Assembly: GCF_916700565.1 (NCBI RefSeq)
Contig: NZ_CAKAKO010000006.1
Location: 744,001-808,000 of the forward strand
Length of the DNA: 64,000 nucleotides
Direction of reading: 5' to 3'
From: Xenophilus sp. Marseille-Q4582
GTDB taxonomy: Bacteria; Pseudomonadota; Gammaproteobacteria; Burkholderiales; Burkholderiaceae_C
In this document: positions 52,209 to 61,787 of the stretch, piece by piece
Numbering within the stretch: the first letter of the stretch is position 1
How the letters are laid out: the number at the start of each line of letters is the position of its first letter
Program-made: the position numbers and the translations under genes
The notes under the pieces: model-generated
The model's database searches: none
What the model saw: the letters and a program-made list of their open reading frames with translations, nothing else
What the model was told of the DNA's origin: nothing

Positions 52209-54449
52209 TCACGCCTGCGCAGGTTCATCCGTCGCTGCGTGGCGCCGCGCCAGCCAGCCGGCCGCGTGGCCCGCCAGCGCATCGATCTGCAGCCACACCA
52301 GCGCCAGCTGCGTGCGCACCAGCCGCAGCGTGGCCGTCTCATCCTCCGACGCCGCGCCGCTGCCGTGGTCGGCCATCGCCGAGAGGGCGGCGCGCGCGGC
52401 CCGAGCCGCGGCGGCCGGCGGCGCGGGCGGCTCGCCGCGCGCCAGGGCCCCGCCCAGCGCCTGGAGAGCCGCCACGGCCTCGGCCGCCGCCTGCTGGAGC
52501 ACCGGGCCGCGCACGGCGTCCGTGAGCGCCATGCGGTGCGCGCCCAGCGCCGAGAGGTAGTTGAGCAAGGTGTGCGACTGGATCAGGAAGCGCAGCGCCG
52601 CCCCGGCCTGCGGCCGCGCGAAGCCGGGCTCGCGCAGCATCTCGTTCACGGCCGTGGCCAGCGCGGCATCGGCGTTGTGCGCGTTGCGCCGCGCCAGCCG
52701 GTAGGCCAGCGTGTCGTTGGCACCGCTGCGGTACTGCGCCGCGATCTCGGCCAGGTAGGCGCCCTGCGCGTGCAGCGCCTGGCCCGCCACCTCGTGCATG
52801 CGCCGCGCCTGCCAGTGCGGCAGCACCAGCAGCACGGCCAGGCCGGCGATCGCGCTGCCGATGGCGGTGTCGATCAGGCGCGGCACGATCAGCGTCGCGC
52901 TGTCCATCACTTGGTGGAAGCTCAGCAGCACCAGCAGCGTCACGCAGGCCGTGGCCAGCAGGTAGCGTGTGCCGCGCAGGGCGAAGAAGAGCACGCCCGC
53001 CATCACCGCGAAAAGCGTCTGCGCCAGCGGCTGCGGGAACAGTTCGACCAGCGCCCAGCCGACCACCACGCCCAGCGCTGTGCCGGCGATGCGCTGGCCC
53101 ATGCGCGCGATGGTGTCGCCATAGCTGGGCTGGCACACGAAAAGCGTGGTCAGCAGGATCCAGTGGCCGTGCGGCAGGTGGAACAGCCGCATCACACCGA
53201 AGCCCGCCGCCAGCGCCACGCCCAGGCGCACGCCGTGCCGGAACAGCGGCGAGCGCGGCGTGCACTGGCGGCGCACGCGCGCCCAGGCGTCGCGCCAGCC
53301 GCGCGGCGAACGGTCGAACAGGCTCATGTCGGCGCGGCCCAGGCGCGCCGCCGGGTGCGCCGTGTGGCTGGCGCCGGCCAGCTGGCCTTCGAGCTGCGCC
53401 AGGTTGCGCGCCAGCGCCTCGACCGAGCTCAGCAGCGCCGCGGCCTCGGGCGCCAGGCCCTGCGCGCGCGCATGGGCGATCGCACTGCGCAGCTCGGCCA
53501 GGGCCTGCACGCCGGCGTCGCCCCTCACGAAGGGCTCGCGCCGCGCGATGGACGCGGCCAGGCGGCGGCAGGCCTCGCCCTGCAGGTTCAGCACGCGCTG
53601 GCAGCGGTACAGCAGGTCGCTGTGGAAGAAGGTGCGGGCCAGGGCCTCGTACTGCTCGTGCGAGGAACTCGCGCGCTCGTGCACGTCCTGCGCGATCAGG
53701 TACAGGCCGCGGTAGCGCGCCAGCCGCCCCGAGGGCGCGCGCCGGCCCAGGCGGCTGAAGAGCGCTTCCTTGGTGGCGTTGAGCGCTTCCACCACGGCGG
53801 CGTTGCGGCGCGCCAGCACGAGGCGGCGGCCCTGCACGTCCACGTCGCGCAGCGGCTCGAGGAGCGAGGCCTTGTACTGCACATGCGCACCCAGCACCTG
53901 GAACAGCCGCACCAGCAGCGCCTGCACGGGCTGCACCGGGAACAGCGCGCACCAGAGCACCGACACCCCGCCGAAGGCGGCGGCGCCGGCCAGCAGCAGC
54001 GCGGGCTCCTGCCAGCGCCACCCGGCCAGGCCGGCCGCCTGCGCATGCTCGGCGCTCAACGTCGCGTACATGCCCAGGATCAGGGTGGCGTAGGCGATGG
54101 CCTTGTAGCGCGCGCCCACGGCGCCGAGCATGGTCAGGCCGAAGGCGGCCAGCGCGAAGGCGGCCACATAGGCCAGCGGATGCGGGAACAGCCATTCGAC
54201 GCCCGAAGCCATGAGCGCGAAGCAGCCCAGCGTGGTGGCCGTGGCACGCAGGCGGCCGCGCCAGCTGTCGTCGGTCTCGGCCAGCGCGCTGGCGATCACG
54301 CCCAGCGCCAGCGGGATCGCCGCCGTCGGCCAGTCCTGCCAGCGGCACAGCGCCATCAGGCCCCCCAACACCAGCAGCACGCGCAGCGGCTGCGCCTGCG
54401 CGGCCAGGGCCGGGCCGTGCCGCCTGAGGACATTCATCCGCAAATTCAT
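52209..54449 (-). CDS. FUSC-family (YccS-like) membrane protein
   Basis: A 746-aa inner-membrane protein with two hydrophobic blocks of about six helices each (about residues 20-180 and 400-530), separated by a large helical soluble region and followed by another. The second block carries the fusaric-acid-resistance hallmark HGHWILLTTLFVCQPSYGDT. It may export aromatic acids or other compounds. The start at 54449 (MNLRMNVLRR) is preferred; M29 at about 54437 is also possible. It is transcribed convergently with the GlxA-type gene. Confidence 0.88.
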   Translation of the reverse strand: MNLRMNVLRRHGPALAAQAQPLRVLLVLGGLMALCRWQDWPTAAIPLALGVIASALAETDDSWRGRLRATATTLGCFALMASGVEWLFPHPLAYVAAFALAAFGLTMLGAVGARYKAIAYATLILGMYATLSAEHAQAAGLAGWRWQEPALLLAGAAAFGGVSVLWCALFPVQPVQALLVRLFQVLGAHVQYKASLLEPLRDVDVQGRRLVLARRNAAVVEALNATKEALFSRLGRRAPSGRLARYRGLYLIAQDVHERASSSHEQYEALARTFFHSDLLYRCQRVLNLQGEACRRLAASIARREPFVRGDAGVQALAELRSAIAHARAQGLAPEAAALLSSVEALARNLAQLEGQLAGASHTAHPAARLGRADMSLFDRSPRGWRDAWARVRRQCTPRSPLFRHGVRLGVALAAGFGVMRLFHLPHGHWILLTTLFVCQPSYGDTIARMGQRIAGTALGVVVGWALVELFPQPLAQTLFAVMAGVLFFALRGTRYLLATACVTLLVLLSFHQVMDSATLIVPRLIDTAIGSAIAGLAVLLVLPHWQARRMHEVAGQALHAQGAYLAEIAAQYRSGANDTLAYRLARRNAHNADAALATAVNEMLREPGFARPQAGAALRFLIQSHTLLNYLSALGAHRMALTDAVRGPVLQQAAAEAVAALQALGGALARGEPPAPPAAAARAARAALSAMADHGSGAASEDETATLRLVRTQLALVWLQIDALAGHAAGWLARRHAATDEPAQA

Positions 54450-54524
54450 GGAAAGGGTGCGCGCAGGATGCGTGCCACCAGGGCAGCGCCGGCCCGGCCG
54501 GCTCGCGCCCACGCGGCGCATCGC

Positions 54525-54950
54525 TCAGGTATCGGCCCGATCCGCGCAGAAGCGCAGCACGTGCCCGTCGGGCTCGCGGATGGCGAACTCGCGCAGGCCC
54601 CAGGGCTGCGAGGTGGGCGGCTCCAGCACCGTGACGCCGCGCTGGCGGTAGGCCGCGTGCAGGCCGTCCACGTCGTGGCCGACGTGGATCACGATCTCGC
54701 CGCGCCAGGGCACCGCCGGGCGCGGGCCGCCCTGCCACAGCCGCAGGTACACGGCTTCGCCCAGTTCGCGCGAGGGCGGCACGTGCTTGACGCGGGCGTA
54801 GGTGGGCGGCTCGCCAGCGATGAAGTCCTGCTCGAAACCCAGCACTTCGGAGAACCAGCGCGCCGCCCGCACCACGTCCGACACGGGCAGCACCGGCTGC
54901 ACGCCGTGGAACTGGTGCACGGCCCCGAGGGGAGCGCTGCCGGCGGACAT
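54525..54950 (-). CDS. VOC / glyoxalase-like domain protein
   Basis: A 141-aa single vicinal-oxygen-chelate domain. Paired motifs include VQPVLPVSDVVRAARWFSEVL at the start and WGLREFAIREPDGHVLRF near the end, the latter containing the expected second-half metal-site glutamate and histidine. It is most like bleomycin-resistance/glyoxalase-related proteins of unknown substrate. It starts 7 bp after the SirB1 gene stop, so both are one unit. Confidence 0.82.
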   Translation of the reverse strand: MSAGSAPLGAVHQFHGVQPVLPVSDVVRAARWFSEVLGFEQDFIAGEPPTYARVKHVPPSRELGEAVYLRLWQGGPRPAVPWRGEIVIHVGHDVDGLHAAYRQRGVTVLEPPTSQPWGLREFAIREPDGHVLRFCADRADT

Positions 54951-54957
54951 GGCCGAC

Positions 54958-55809
54958 TCAGTTCCTGGCCCGCCGCAGCGCGGCCACGCGTTCGGCGACC
55001 AGGTCCACGTCCAGCGCGTCCTCGGCATGCGCCAGATAGGTTTCCAGGTCCTCCACCGCGCGCTGCGTGTGGCCCTGCTGCGCATGGGCCATGCCGCGGT
55101 CGCGGTATTCGGCCCAGGCTTCGGGCAGCAGCACGACCAGCCGATCCTGCACCGGGATCAGCCGCGCCCAGTCTTCCTGCGCCTGGTGGATTTCCTTCAG
55201 GTTGCGCAGCATGCGCGCGATGATCTCGCGCGAGGACGCAGGCTGCAGATACAGGCCCAGCGGCACGTCGAACTCGCCGACCAGGCCGCTGCTGCGCTTG
55301 TATGGCTCCAGCCGCTCGCTGAGCTCCTCGCGTGAGAGCGACTGGCCGGTGAACGGGTCCAGCACCACCTGGCCCTTGGGCAGCGCGACCTTGAGCATGA
55401 AATGGCCCGGGAAGCTGATGCCGCGCGCCGACAGGTTCAGACCCTGCGCCAGTTCCAGCCACAGCACGGCCAGCGAAATGGGGATGCCGCGGCGCGTGCG
55501 CAGCACGGCGTTGAGGTAGCTGTTGTCGGGGTCGTAGTAGTCGTTGACGTTGCCGCCGAAGCTCAGGTCGCGGAAGAAGAACTGGTTCAGCGCGCGCAGC
55601 CGGGCCAGCGGCGCGGCGTCGGCGGGCAGGCGGCGCTTGAGGCGCGCAAGCAGCTGGTCCACGTCACCCAGCACCTGCTGCACGTCCACGTCGGGGTACT
55701 CGTCCTGCGCCAGGCTGGCGGCCGCTTCCAGCAGCGGGAAGTGGTCGTCGCTCTGGACCAGCGATGCGAAATAGGCCAGCGGCGTGGGAGGGTCGAAGCT
55801 CAGAGGCAT
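54958..55809 (-). CDS. SirB1-family protein (transglutaminase-like plus TPR)
   Basis: A 283-aa protein. The N-terminal part resembles the SirB1 transglutaminase-like core (LRALNQFFFRDLSFGGNVNDYYDPDNSYLNAVL, shared by the family; R-RGIPISLAVLW; GISFPGHFMLKV). The C-terminal ~70 residues are TPR-like helices. The catalytic status is unclear. The family is widespread but its role is unknown; it lies next to prfA/hemK in some genomes but not here. Confidence 0.88.
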   Translation of the reverse strand: MPLSFDPPTPLAYFASLVQSDDHFPLLEAAASLAQDEYPDVDVQQVLGDVDQLLARLKRRLPADAAPLARLRALNQFFFRDLSFGGNVNDYYDPDNSYLNAVLRTRRGIPISLAVLWLELAQGLNLSARGISFPGHFMLKVALPKGQVVLDPFTGQSLSREELSERLEPYKRSSGLVGEFDVPLGLYLQPASSREIIARMLRNLKEIHQAQEDWARLIPVQDRLVVLLPEAWAEYRDRGMAHAQQGHTQRAVEDLETYLAHAEDALDVDLVAERVAALRRARN

Positions 55810-55892
55810 GGGGCTTTGTAGTGGAGGGGCTGCACAGCGTCAAGGCAGCCTCTCATGCGGTTTCGGGCCAGGCCCGGGCGGGCGCCTCAGCC

Positions 55893-57455
55893 TCAGCGCC
55901 GCAGGAGGCTGCGCAGCCGCACGCCCACGGCCGTGAGCGCACCGAAGTACAGCAGCGCCGCGCCGGCGATGAAAGCGGCCAGCCAGGCGATGCGCAGCAG
56001 CCGCGCCTCGCGCAGCGCCACCCAGTCGATGGCGCGGTTGCCCCACCACAGCAGCGCGCCCATCAAGGCCGAGGCCACGAGCACCTGCAGCACGAAGCGG
56101 CCCCAGCCCCGCAGCGGCTGGTAGCTGCCGCGCCGGATCAGCCCCACCAGCAGCCACAGCGCATTGACCATGGCACCGATGCCGATGGTCAGCGTGAGCG
56201 CCGCATGCTGCAGCTGCGGCACCAGCAGCAGGTTGAGCAACTGCGTGAGGACGAGCACGCCGATGGCGATGACCATCGGCGTCTTCATGTCGTGCTTGGC
56301 ATAGTAGCCCGGCGCCAGCACCTTGATGGCCACGATGCCGACCAGCCCGACGCCATAGTTGGCCAGGGCCAGCGTGGTGCGCTGCACGTCGGTGCCGGTG
56401 AAGGCGCCGTTGTGGAACAGCACCGCCACCAGCGGCTGCGAAAAGAGCAGCAGCGCCACCGCGCAAGGCACGGCCAGCAGCAGCACCAGGCGCAGGCCCC
56501 AGTCAAGCATGGCGCTGTAGCGCGCTTCGTCCTTCGCCGCGCGGGCCGAGGCCAGCTGCGGCATCAGCACCACGCCCAGGGCCACGCCCAGCAGCGCCGT
56601 GGGGAACTCCATCAGCCGGTCGGCGCTGGTGATCCAGGTGACGCTGCCGGCCGCCAGGTGCGAGGCGATCTGCGTGTTGATGAGCAGCGAGATCTGCGCC
56701 ACGCTCACGCCCAGCAGGGCCGGCAGCATGAGGCGCAGCACCTTGCGCGTGGGCCCGTCCTGCCAGGCCGTGCGCAGCGCGCGCCAGCCCAGGCCGATGC
56801 GCGGCAGCATGCCGATGCGCCGCAGCGCCGGCAGCTGGATGGCCAGCTGCAGCACGCCGCCCAGCATCACGCCCGCGCATTGCGCGTAGATCGGCTCGAT
56901 GCCCCAGCGCGCGAACAGCGGCGCGCCCACGAGCAGCGACAGGATGAGCGCCAGATTGAGCAGCACCGGCGAGGCGGCCGGCACGGCGAATTTCTTCCAG
57001 GTGTTGAGCACGCCGCCCGCCAGCGCCACCAGCGACATGAAGCCGATGTAGGGGAACATCCAGCGCGTCATGACCACGGCGGCGTCGAAGGCGCCCTTGT
57101 CCCGCAGGCCGCTGGCCATGGCCCAGACCATCAGCGGCGCCCCGACCACGCCGGCCACGCACAGCAGCACCAGCACCCAGGTCAGCAGGGTGGCCACATG
57201 GTCGACCATGTCCTTGGCCGCCGCCTCGCCCTGCTGCGTGCGGTGCGCGGCCAGCACGGGCACGAAGGCCTGGCTGAAGGCGCCCTCGCCGAACACGCGG
57301 CGAAACAGGTTGGGAATGCGGAAGGCGACGTGGAAGGCGTCGGTCAGCGCGCTGACGCCGAAGACCGAGGTCATCAGCACGTCGCGCACCAGGCCGGTGA
57401 CACGCGAGGCCAGGGTGAGCAGGGAAACGGTGGAGGCAGCTTTGAACAGGGACAC
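55893..57455 (-). CDS. murJ: Lipid II flippase MurJ
   Basis: A 520-aa membrane protein with about 14 helices, moving the peptidoglycan precursor lipid II across the inner membrane. The N-terminal SLFKAASTVSLLTLASRVTGLVRD and SALTDAFHVAFRIPNLFRRVFGEG stretches are diagnostic, including the arginine that contacts the substrate. The start codon is GTG at 57455, chosen because the next residues SLFKAAST are the family N-terminus. It diverges from rpsT, the standard neighbour order. Confidence 0.96.
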   Translation of the reverse strand: MSLFKAASTVSLLTLASRVTGLVRDVLMTSVFGVSALTDAFHVAFRIPNLFRRVFGEGAFSQAFVPVLAAHRTQQGEAAAKDMVDHVATLLTWVLVLLCVAGVVGAPLMVWAMASGLRDKGAFDAAVVMTRWMFPYIGFMSLVALAGGVLNTWKKFAVPAASPVLLNLALILSLLVGAPLFARWGIEPIYAQCAGVMLGGVLQLAIQLPALRRIGMLPRIGLGWRALRTAWQDGPTRKVLRLMLPALLGVSVAQISLLINTQIASHLAAGSVTWITSADRLMEFPTALLGVALGVVLMPQLASARAAKDEARYSAMLDWGLRLVLLLAVPCAVALLLFSQPLVAVLFHNGAFTGTDVQRTTLALANYGVGLVGIVAIKVLAPGYYAKHDMKTPMVIAIGVLVLTQLLNLLLVPQLQHAALTLTIGIGAMVNALWLLVGLIRRGSYQPLRGWGRFVLQVLVASALMGALLWWGNRAIDWVALREARLLRIAWLAAFIAGAALLYFGALTAVGVRLRSLLRR

Positions 57456-57501
57456 GGCGGCGTGCAGTGTAGGGGCTCGCCCCCACCGGAGCCGGCCCCT
57501 T

Positions 57502-57530
57502 TTGCGCCCCGGCCACGGCTGGGATAGAAT
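57502..57530 (+). promoter_or_regulatory. rpsT promoter
   Basis: TTGCGC (57502-57507), a 17-bp spacer and TAGAAT (57525-57530), followed by CCGCGG. Start of transcription is expected near 57537, leaving a short leader of about 40 nt before rpsT. Confidence 0.8.
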
Positions 57531-57575
57531 CCGCGGTTCGCTGCAACATCCCCAGACACCAAGGAATTCAGAAAA

Positions 57576-57890
57576 ATGGCATCTGCCAAGCCCAAGAAGA
57601 AGAACCCGCGCCTCGCGTCGGGCCGCAAGCGCGTCCGCCAGGACGTCAAGATCAACGCCGCCAACAGCTCGCTGCGCTCCAAGTACCGCACCGCGGTGAA
57701 GAACGTCGAGAAGGCCGTCGCCGCCGGCGACAAGACCAAGGCCTCCGAGCTGTTCGCCAAGGCCCAGAAGGTGGTGGACACCGTCGCCGACAAGGGCATC
57801 TTCCACAAGAACAAGGCTGCGCGCGACAAGAGCCGCCTGGCTGCCAAGGTCAAGGCCCTGGCCCTCGCCGCCGCACCGGCCGCCGCCTGA
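57576..57890 (+). CDS. rpsT: 30S ribosomal protein S20
   Basis: A 104-aa basic helical protein of the small subunit, with the family opening [20 protein letters not shown] and coiled helices after it; the final residues are alanine-rich. It has its own promoter and terminator, so it is monocistronic. It lies divergent from murJ. Confidence 0.98.
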   Translation: MASAKPKKKNPRLASGRKRVRQDVKINAANSSLRSKYRTAVKNVEKAVAAGDKTKASELFAKAQKVVDTVADKGIFHKNKAARDKSRLAAKVKALALAAAPAAA

Positions 57891-57978
57891 CGGACATTCA
57901 GGTCAGCCCGGATCGCCCCGCCCTCTTCGGGCATCTGCGATCCGCCGTTTGATCGGGTGCGCTGCAGCGAAACGAGAG

Positions 57979-58000
57979 AACCGCCTTCGGGCGGTTTTTT
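57979..58000 (+). terminator. Intrinsic terminator after rpsT
   Basis: AACCGCC-TTCG-GGCGGTT with a UUCG loop and six T. The same stem and loop occurs after rplS. It lies 88 bp after the rpsT stop and faces the DUF3579 gene. Confidence 0.95.
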
Positions 58001-58019
58001 CATGGGCGCGAGTAGAGGA

Positions 58020-58343
58020 TCAGTCCTTGGCCGGCTTCGCGTCGGGCACCAGGCAAGCCTCGGCCACCTGCAGGTCGTTGTCCTTGGCGAAGTTCATCAC
58101 GAAGTCCCAGGCCATCGGCTCCGCGTCGCGCAGGTCGCGATGCACCACCACGCACTTGACCCCGTTGACCACCGTGGGCACGCACCAGGGCGAGTAGCTC
58201 AGGTGGCTGCCGGGGCGCGCGCCGCCGGGCCGGAATTGGCACATGACCCCTGCCAGGCGCTCGGCCCAGTCGCTGGGACGGAAGGTGCGCCCGGCGCTGG
58301 TGATGCCCTGGATGAAGATCTCTTTGGAGGGGGAAGGAGCCAT
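58020..58343 (-). CDS. DUF3579 protein
   Basis: A 107-aa protein with the DUF3579 core IFIQGITSAGRTFRPSDWAERLAGVM. It is a small soluble protein without known function that commonly precedes argD-argF in Burkholderiales, here divergent from argD. The start at 58343 gives the family N-terminus (KEIFIQGI). Confidence 0.88.
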   Translation of the reverse strand: MAPSPSKEIFIQGITSAGRTFRPSDWAERLAGVMCQFRPGGARPGSHLSYSPWCVPTVVNGVKCVVVHRDLRDAEPMAWDFVMNFAKDNDLQVAEACLVPDAKPAKD

Positions 58344-58546
58344 GGAGGGAAAGACGCCGCCTGGGTGTTGCGGCGCACAAGATTCTACCGCCGGGCCTTG
58401 CAGGCTTCGTGCCGCCCTGGGCATGCGCCGTGCCTGTCCAGGGGCATCCGGCCGGGCATGGCTGTGATGCGCAATCCTCAACGAAGGCGTCATGGCCCGC
58501 TCCTAGAATCCCGCTTCCCTTTCACGCTGCGACCCCTGGAGAGCCC

Positions 58547-59743
58547 ATGAGCGCCACCGCCGAACCCACCTCGCCCCACGTCATGAACACCTACGGTCGC
58601 CTGCCGATCGCACTGTCGCATGGCCAGGGCTGCCGCGTCTGGGACACGAACGGCAAGGCCTACCTGGACGGCCTGGGCGGCATCGCCGTGAACACGCTGG
58701 GCCACAACCACCCCGAGCTGGTGCCGGCCCTGCAGGAGCAGCTGACCAAGATCATCCACAGCTCCAACTACTACCACGTGCCTGGCCAGGAAAAGCTGGC
58801 CGCCAAGCTGACCGAGCTGGCGGGCATGACCAACGCCTTCTTCTGCTGCACCGGCCTGGAAGCGAACGAAGCCGCGCTCAAGCTCGCGCGCAAGTTCGGC
58901 CACAACAAAGGCATCGAGAAGCCCGAGATCGTGGTCTACGAGAAGGCCTTCCACGGCCGCAGCATCGCCACGCTGAGCGCCACCGGCAACGCCAAGATCC
59001 AGGCCGGCTTCGGTCCGCTGGTCGAGGGCTTCATCCGCGTGCCGCTCAACGACATCGAGGCGCTCAAGGCCAAGACCGAAGGCAATCCCAACGTGGTGGC
59101 CGTCTTCTTCGAGACCATCCAGGGCGAAGGCGGCATCAACCCCATGCGCGCCGAGTACCTCCAGCAGGTGCGCCAGCTGTGCGACGAGCGCGACTGGCTG
59201 CTGATGATCGACGAGGTGCAGTGCGGCATGGGCCGCACCGGCAAGTGGTTCGCGCACCAGTGGGCCGGCATCGTGCCCGACGTGATGCCGCTGGCCAAGG
59301 GCCTGGGCTCGGGCGTGCCGGTCGGCGCCGTCGTGGCCGGCCCCAAGGCGGCCGAGCTGTTCCAGCCCGGCAACCACGGCACCACCTTCGGTGGCAACCC
59401 GCTGGCCATGCGCGCGGGCATCGAGACCATCCGCATCATGGAAGAACAGAACCTGCTCGCGCATGTGCAGCAGGTCGGCGACCACCTGAAGGCCGCGCTG
59501 CAGGCCGCCTTCGACGGCGTGGCCGGCGTGAAGGAAGTGCGCGGCCAGGGCCTGATGCTGGGCATCGAGCTGGACCGGCCCGCCGGCGCCATCCTCACGC
59601 GCGCCTGCGAGGCCGGGCTGCTGCTCTCGGTCACGGCCGACAGCGTGATCCGCCTGGTGCCGCCGCTGATCCTCACCATCGCCGAAGCCGACGAGATCGT
59701 CGCCATCCTGGCGCCGATCGTGAAGGACTTCCTGCAGGAGTGA
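58547..59743 (+). CDS. argD: Acetylornithine aminotransferase
   Basis: A 398-aa pyridoxal-phosphate enzyme making N-acetylornithine from the semialdehyde in arginine synthesis. GHNHPELVPALQEQL, the ETIQGEGG stretch, MIDEVQCGMGRTGKWFA and the PLP lysine in PLAKGLGSGVPVGA are intact. TAGAATCCCGC at 58504 is a candidate -10. It is 132 bp before argF; both likely serve arginine synthesis. Confidence 0.95.
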   Translation: MSATAEPTSPHVMNTYGRLPIALSHGQGCRVWDTNGKAYLDGLGGIAVNTLGHNHPELVPALQEQLTKIIHSSNYYHVPGQEKLAAKLTELAGMTNAFFCCTGLEANEAALKLARKFGHNKGIEKPEIVVYEKAFHGRSIATLSATGNAKIQAGFGPLVEGFIRVPLNDIEALKAKTEGNPNVVAVFFETIQGEGGINPMRAEYLQQVRQLCDERDWLLMIDEVQCGMGRTGKWFAHQWAGIVPDVMPLAKGLGSGVPVGAVVAGPKAAELFQPGNHGTTFGGNPLAMRAGIETIRIMEEQNLLAHVQQVGDHLKAALQAAFDGVAGVKEVRGQGLMLGIELDRPAGAILTRACEAGLLLSVTADSVIRLVPPLILTIAEADEIVAILAPIVKDFLQE

Positions 59744-59875
59744 GCGCCACGTGCGCGCCCGCCGCATCGGCGCGCGCGGCGATCCGCCTCGAAGGGCCGG
59801 CCGGATGGCGCGAGCACCCTGCCACAATGCACCTTTGAGCACACCGGGGGCCGCGAGGCGCCCGCCTCTTTCGCC

Positions 59876-60838
59876 ATGACCTCTCCCGCGATCCGCCACT
59901 ACCTGCAGTTCTGCGACCTGAGCGCCGACGAGTACGCCTACCTGTTCGAGCGCGCGGCGTTCATCAAGCGCAAGTTCAAGGCCTACGAAAAGCACCACAC
60001 GCTCTCCGACCGCACGCTGGCCATGATCTTCGAGAAGGCCAGCACCCGCACGCGCGTGAGCTTCGAGGCCGGCATGTACCAGCTCGGCGGCAGCGTGGTG
60101 CACCTGACCACGGGCGACAGCCAGCTGGGCCGCGCCGAGCCCATCGAGGACAGCGCCAAGGTCATCAGCCGCATGACGGACCTCGTGATGATCCGCACCT
60201 TCGAGCAGGAGAAGATCGAGCGCTTCGCCGCCAACTCGCGCGTGCCCGTCATCAACGGCCTGACCAACGAGTTCCACCCCTGCCAGATCGTCGCCGACCT
60301 CTTCACCTTCCTGGAACACCGCGGCACCGACGCGGAAGGCAAGCCCGACATGGCTCGCCTGGCCGGCAAGACGGTGGCCTGGGTCGGCGACGGCAACAAC
60401 ATGGCCAACACCTGGCTGCAGGCGGCCGACCTGCTGGGCTTCACGGTGCATGTGAGCACGCCCAGCGGCTACGAAATCGACGAGAAGCTGGCCTTTGGCG
60501 GCCGCACGCCGCGCGCCGGCAGCTACAAGGTGTTCAAGGACCCGATGGACGCCTGCCGCGGCGCCGACCTGGTGACCACCGACGTGTGGACCAGCATGGG
60601 CTACGAGGCCGAGAACGAGGCCCGCCGCAAGGCTTTTGCCGACTGGTGCGTGGACGAGGCCATGATGGCCGTCGCGCAACCCGACGCCCTCTTCATGCAC
60701 TGCCTGCCCGCCCACCGCGGCGAGGAAGTGCAGGCCGAAGTCATCGACGGCCCGCAGTCCGTGGTCTGGGACGAGGCCGAGAACCGCATGCATGCGCAGA
60801 AGGCGCTCATGGAGTACCTGCTGCTGGGCCGGCTCTGA
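59876..60838 (+). CDS. argF: Ornithine carbamoyltransferase
   Basis: A 320-aa enzyme joining carbamoyl phosphate and ornithine into citrulline. The carbamoyl-phosphate site STRTRVSFE, the ornithine-binding MHCLPAHRG and the GDGNNMANTW segment are present. Length is normal. It follows argD. Confidence 0.97.
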   Translation: MTSPAIRHYLQFCDLSADEYAYLFERAAFIKRKFKAYEKHHTLSDRTLAMIFEKASTRTRVSFEAGMYQLGGSVVHLTTGDSQLGRAEPIEDSAKVISRMTDLVMIRTFEQEKIERFAANSRVPVINGLTNEFHPCQIVADLFTFLEHRGTDAEGKPDMARLAGKTVAWVGDGNNMANTWLQAADLLGFTVHVSTPSGYEIDEKLAFGGRTPRAGSYKVFKDPMDACRGADLVTTDVWTSMGYEAENEARRKAFADWCVDEAMMAVAQPDALFMHCLPAHRGEEVQAEVIDGPQSVVWDEAENRMHAQKALMEYLLLGRL

Positions 60839-60889
60839 GCCCCGCCGCCTGACGCCTTCGTGCGCAGCGCCCGCCGCGGCGCCCGACCC

Positions 60890-61447
60890 ATGGACCTGAT
60901 GACCAGCTACCTGCCGCGCTACCAGTTCGCGCAGGCGCACAGCCTGCACGTGCCTGCGCCGCCTGCGCGCGTGCTGGCTGCCGCAGCCCGGCCCGAGGTG
61001 GTGGACGACCCGGTGGCACGCCGGTTGATCACGCTGCGCGAACTGCCATCGCGGCTCGCGGGGCGGCTGGGCCTGCACTCGGCGCTGGCGCAACGCCCGG
61101 CCTTCGGTCTCGCCCATTTCACACCGCTGGGCCGCAGCGAAGAAGAGCTGGCCTTCCGCCTGGCCGGCCGCTTCTGGCAGGCCGACTACGGCCTGGTGCC
61201 GCTGGCCGATGCACCGGCCTTCGCCGCCCTCGACGCCGCCGGCCTGGCCAAGCTGGTGCTCAACTTCAGCGTGCAGCCCGAAGGCCGCGGCACGCGCCTG
61301 AGCACCCGCACGCGCGTCTGGTGCGGGGACGACGCGGCGCGCCGCCGCTTCACCCCCTACTGGTGGTTGATCCGTCCCGCGAGCGGCCTGATCCGGCAGC
61401 GCCTGCTACAGCGCGTGCGCGCCGCCGCACTGGCGCCCGACGCATGA
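60890..61447 (+). CDS. Uncharacterised protein, possible SRPBCC-type fold
   Basis: A 185-aa soluble protein. No family was recognised for certain. Its layout (PAPPARVLAAA near the start, then RFWQADYGLVPL, and a strand-rich end with GTRLSTRTRVWC and YWWLIRPASGLIRQRLL) is like SRPBCC/DUF2867-type lipid- or small-molecule-binding folds. It overlaps the next gene by 4 bp, so it may work with the cysteine-cluster protein. The first ATG in frame is at 60860; 60890 gives the more natural start. Confidence 0.6.
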   Translation: MDLMTSYLPRYQFAQAHSLHVPAPPARVLAAAARPEVVDDPVARRLITLRELPSRLAGRLGLHSALAQRPAFGLAHFTPLGRSEEELAFRLAGRFWQADYGLVPLADAPAFAALDAAGLAKLVLNFSVQPEGRGTRLSTRTRVWCGDDAARRRFTPYWWLIRPASGLIRQRLLQRVRAAALAPDA

Positions 61448-61752
61448 GCAGTTGCCAGCAATGCGGCGCCTGCTGCGCCGCCTACCGCGTGGACTTCAGC
61501 GTGCACGAGCTGATGAGCGAAGGCGGCCCGGTGCCCGACGGCCTGGCGCTCGCATTCACGGGCAGCCTGGCGCGCATGCGCGGCACCGACCATTCGCCGC
61601 CGCGCTGCGCGGCGCTGTCGGGCCGCATCGGCAAACGCGTGGGCTGCGGCATCTACGAATGGCGGCCCGGCCCTTGCCACGAACTGGAAGAAGGCAGCGA
61701 TGCCTGCCAGCGGGCGCGGGCGCGGCATGGGCTCCTGCCGCTGCCGAACTGA
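61444..61752 (+). CDS. YkgJ-family cysteine-cluster protein
   Basis: A 102-aa protein with the metal-binding pattern CQQCGACCAAY near the N-terminus and later C (PPRCAAL), C (VGCGIYEWRPGPCHELEEG). The family (UPF0153/YkgJ) probably binds zinc or an iron-sulfur cluster and has no agreed function. The ATGA overlap with the upstream gene couples them. Confidence 0.85.
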   Translation: MSSCQQCGACCAAYRVDFSVHELMSEGGPVPDGLALAFTGSLARMRGTDHSPPRCAALSGRIGKRVGCGIYEWRPGPCHELEEGSDACQRARARHGLLPLPN

Positions 61753-61787
61753 AGCGCGGGCGCGGCGCCGACAGCAGCTTTGTACGC

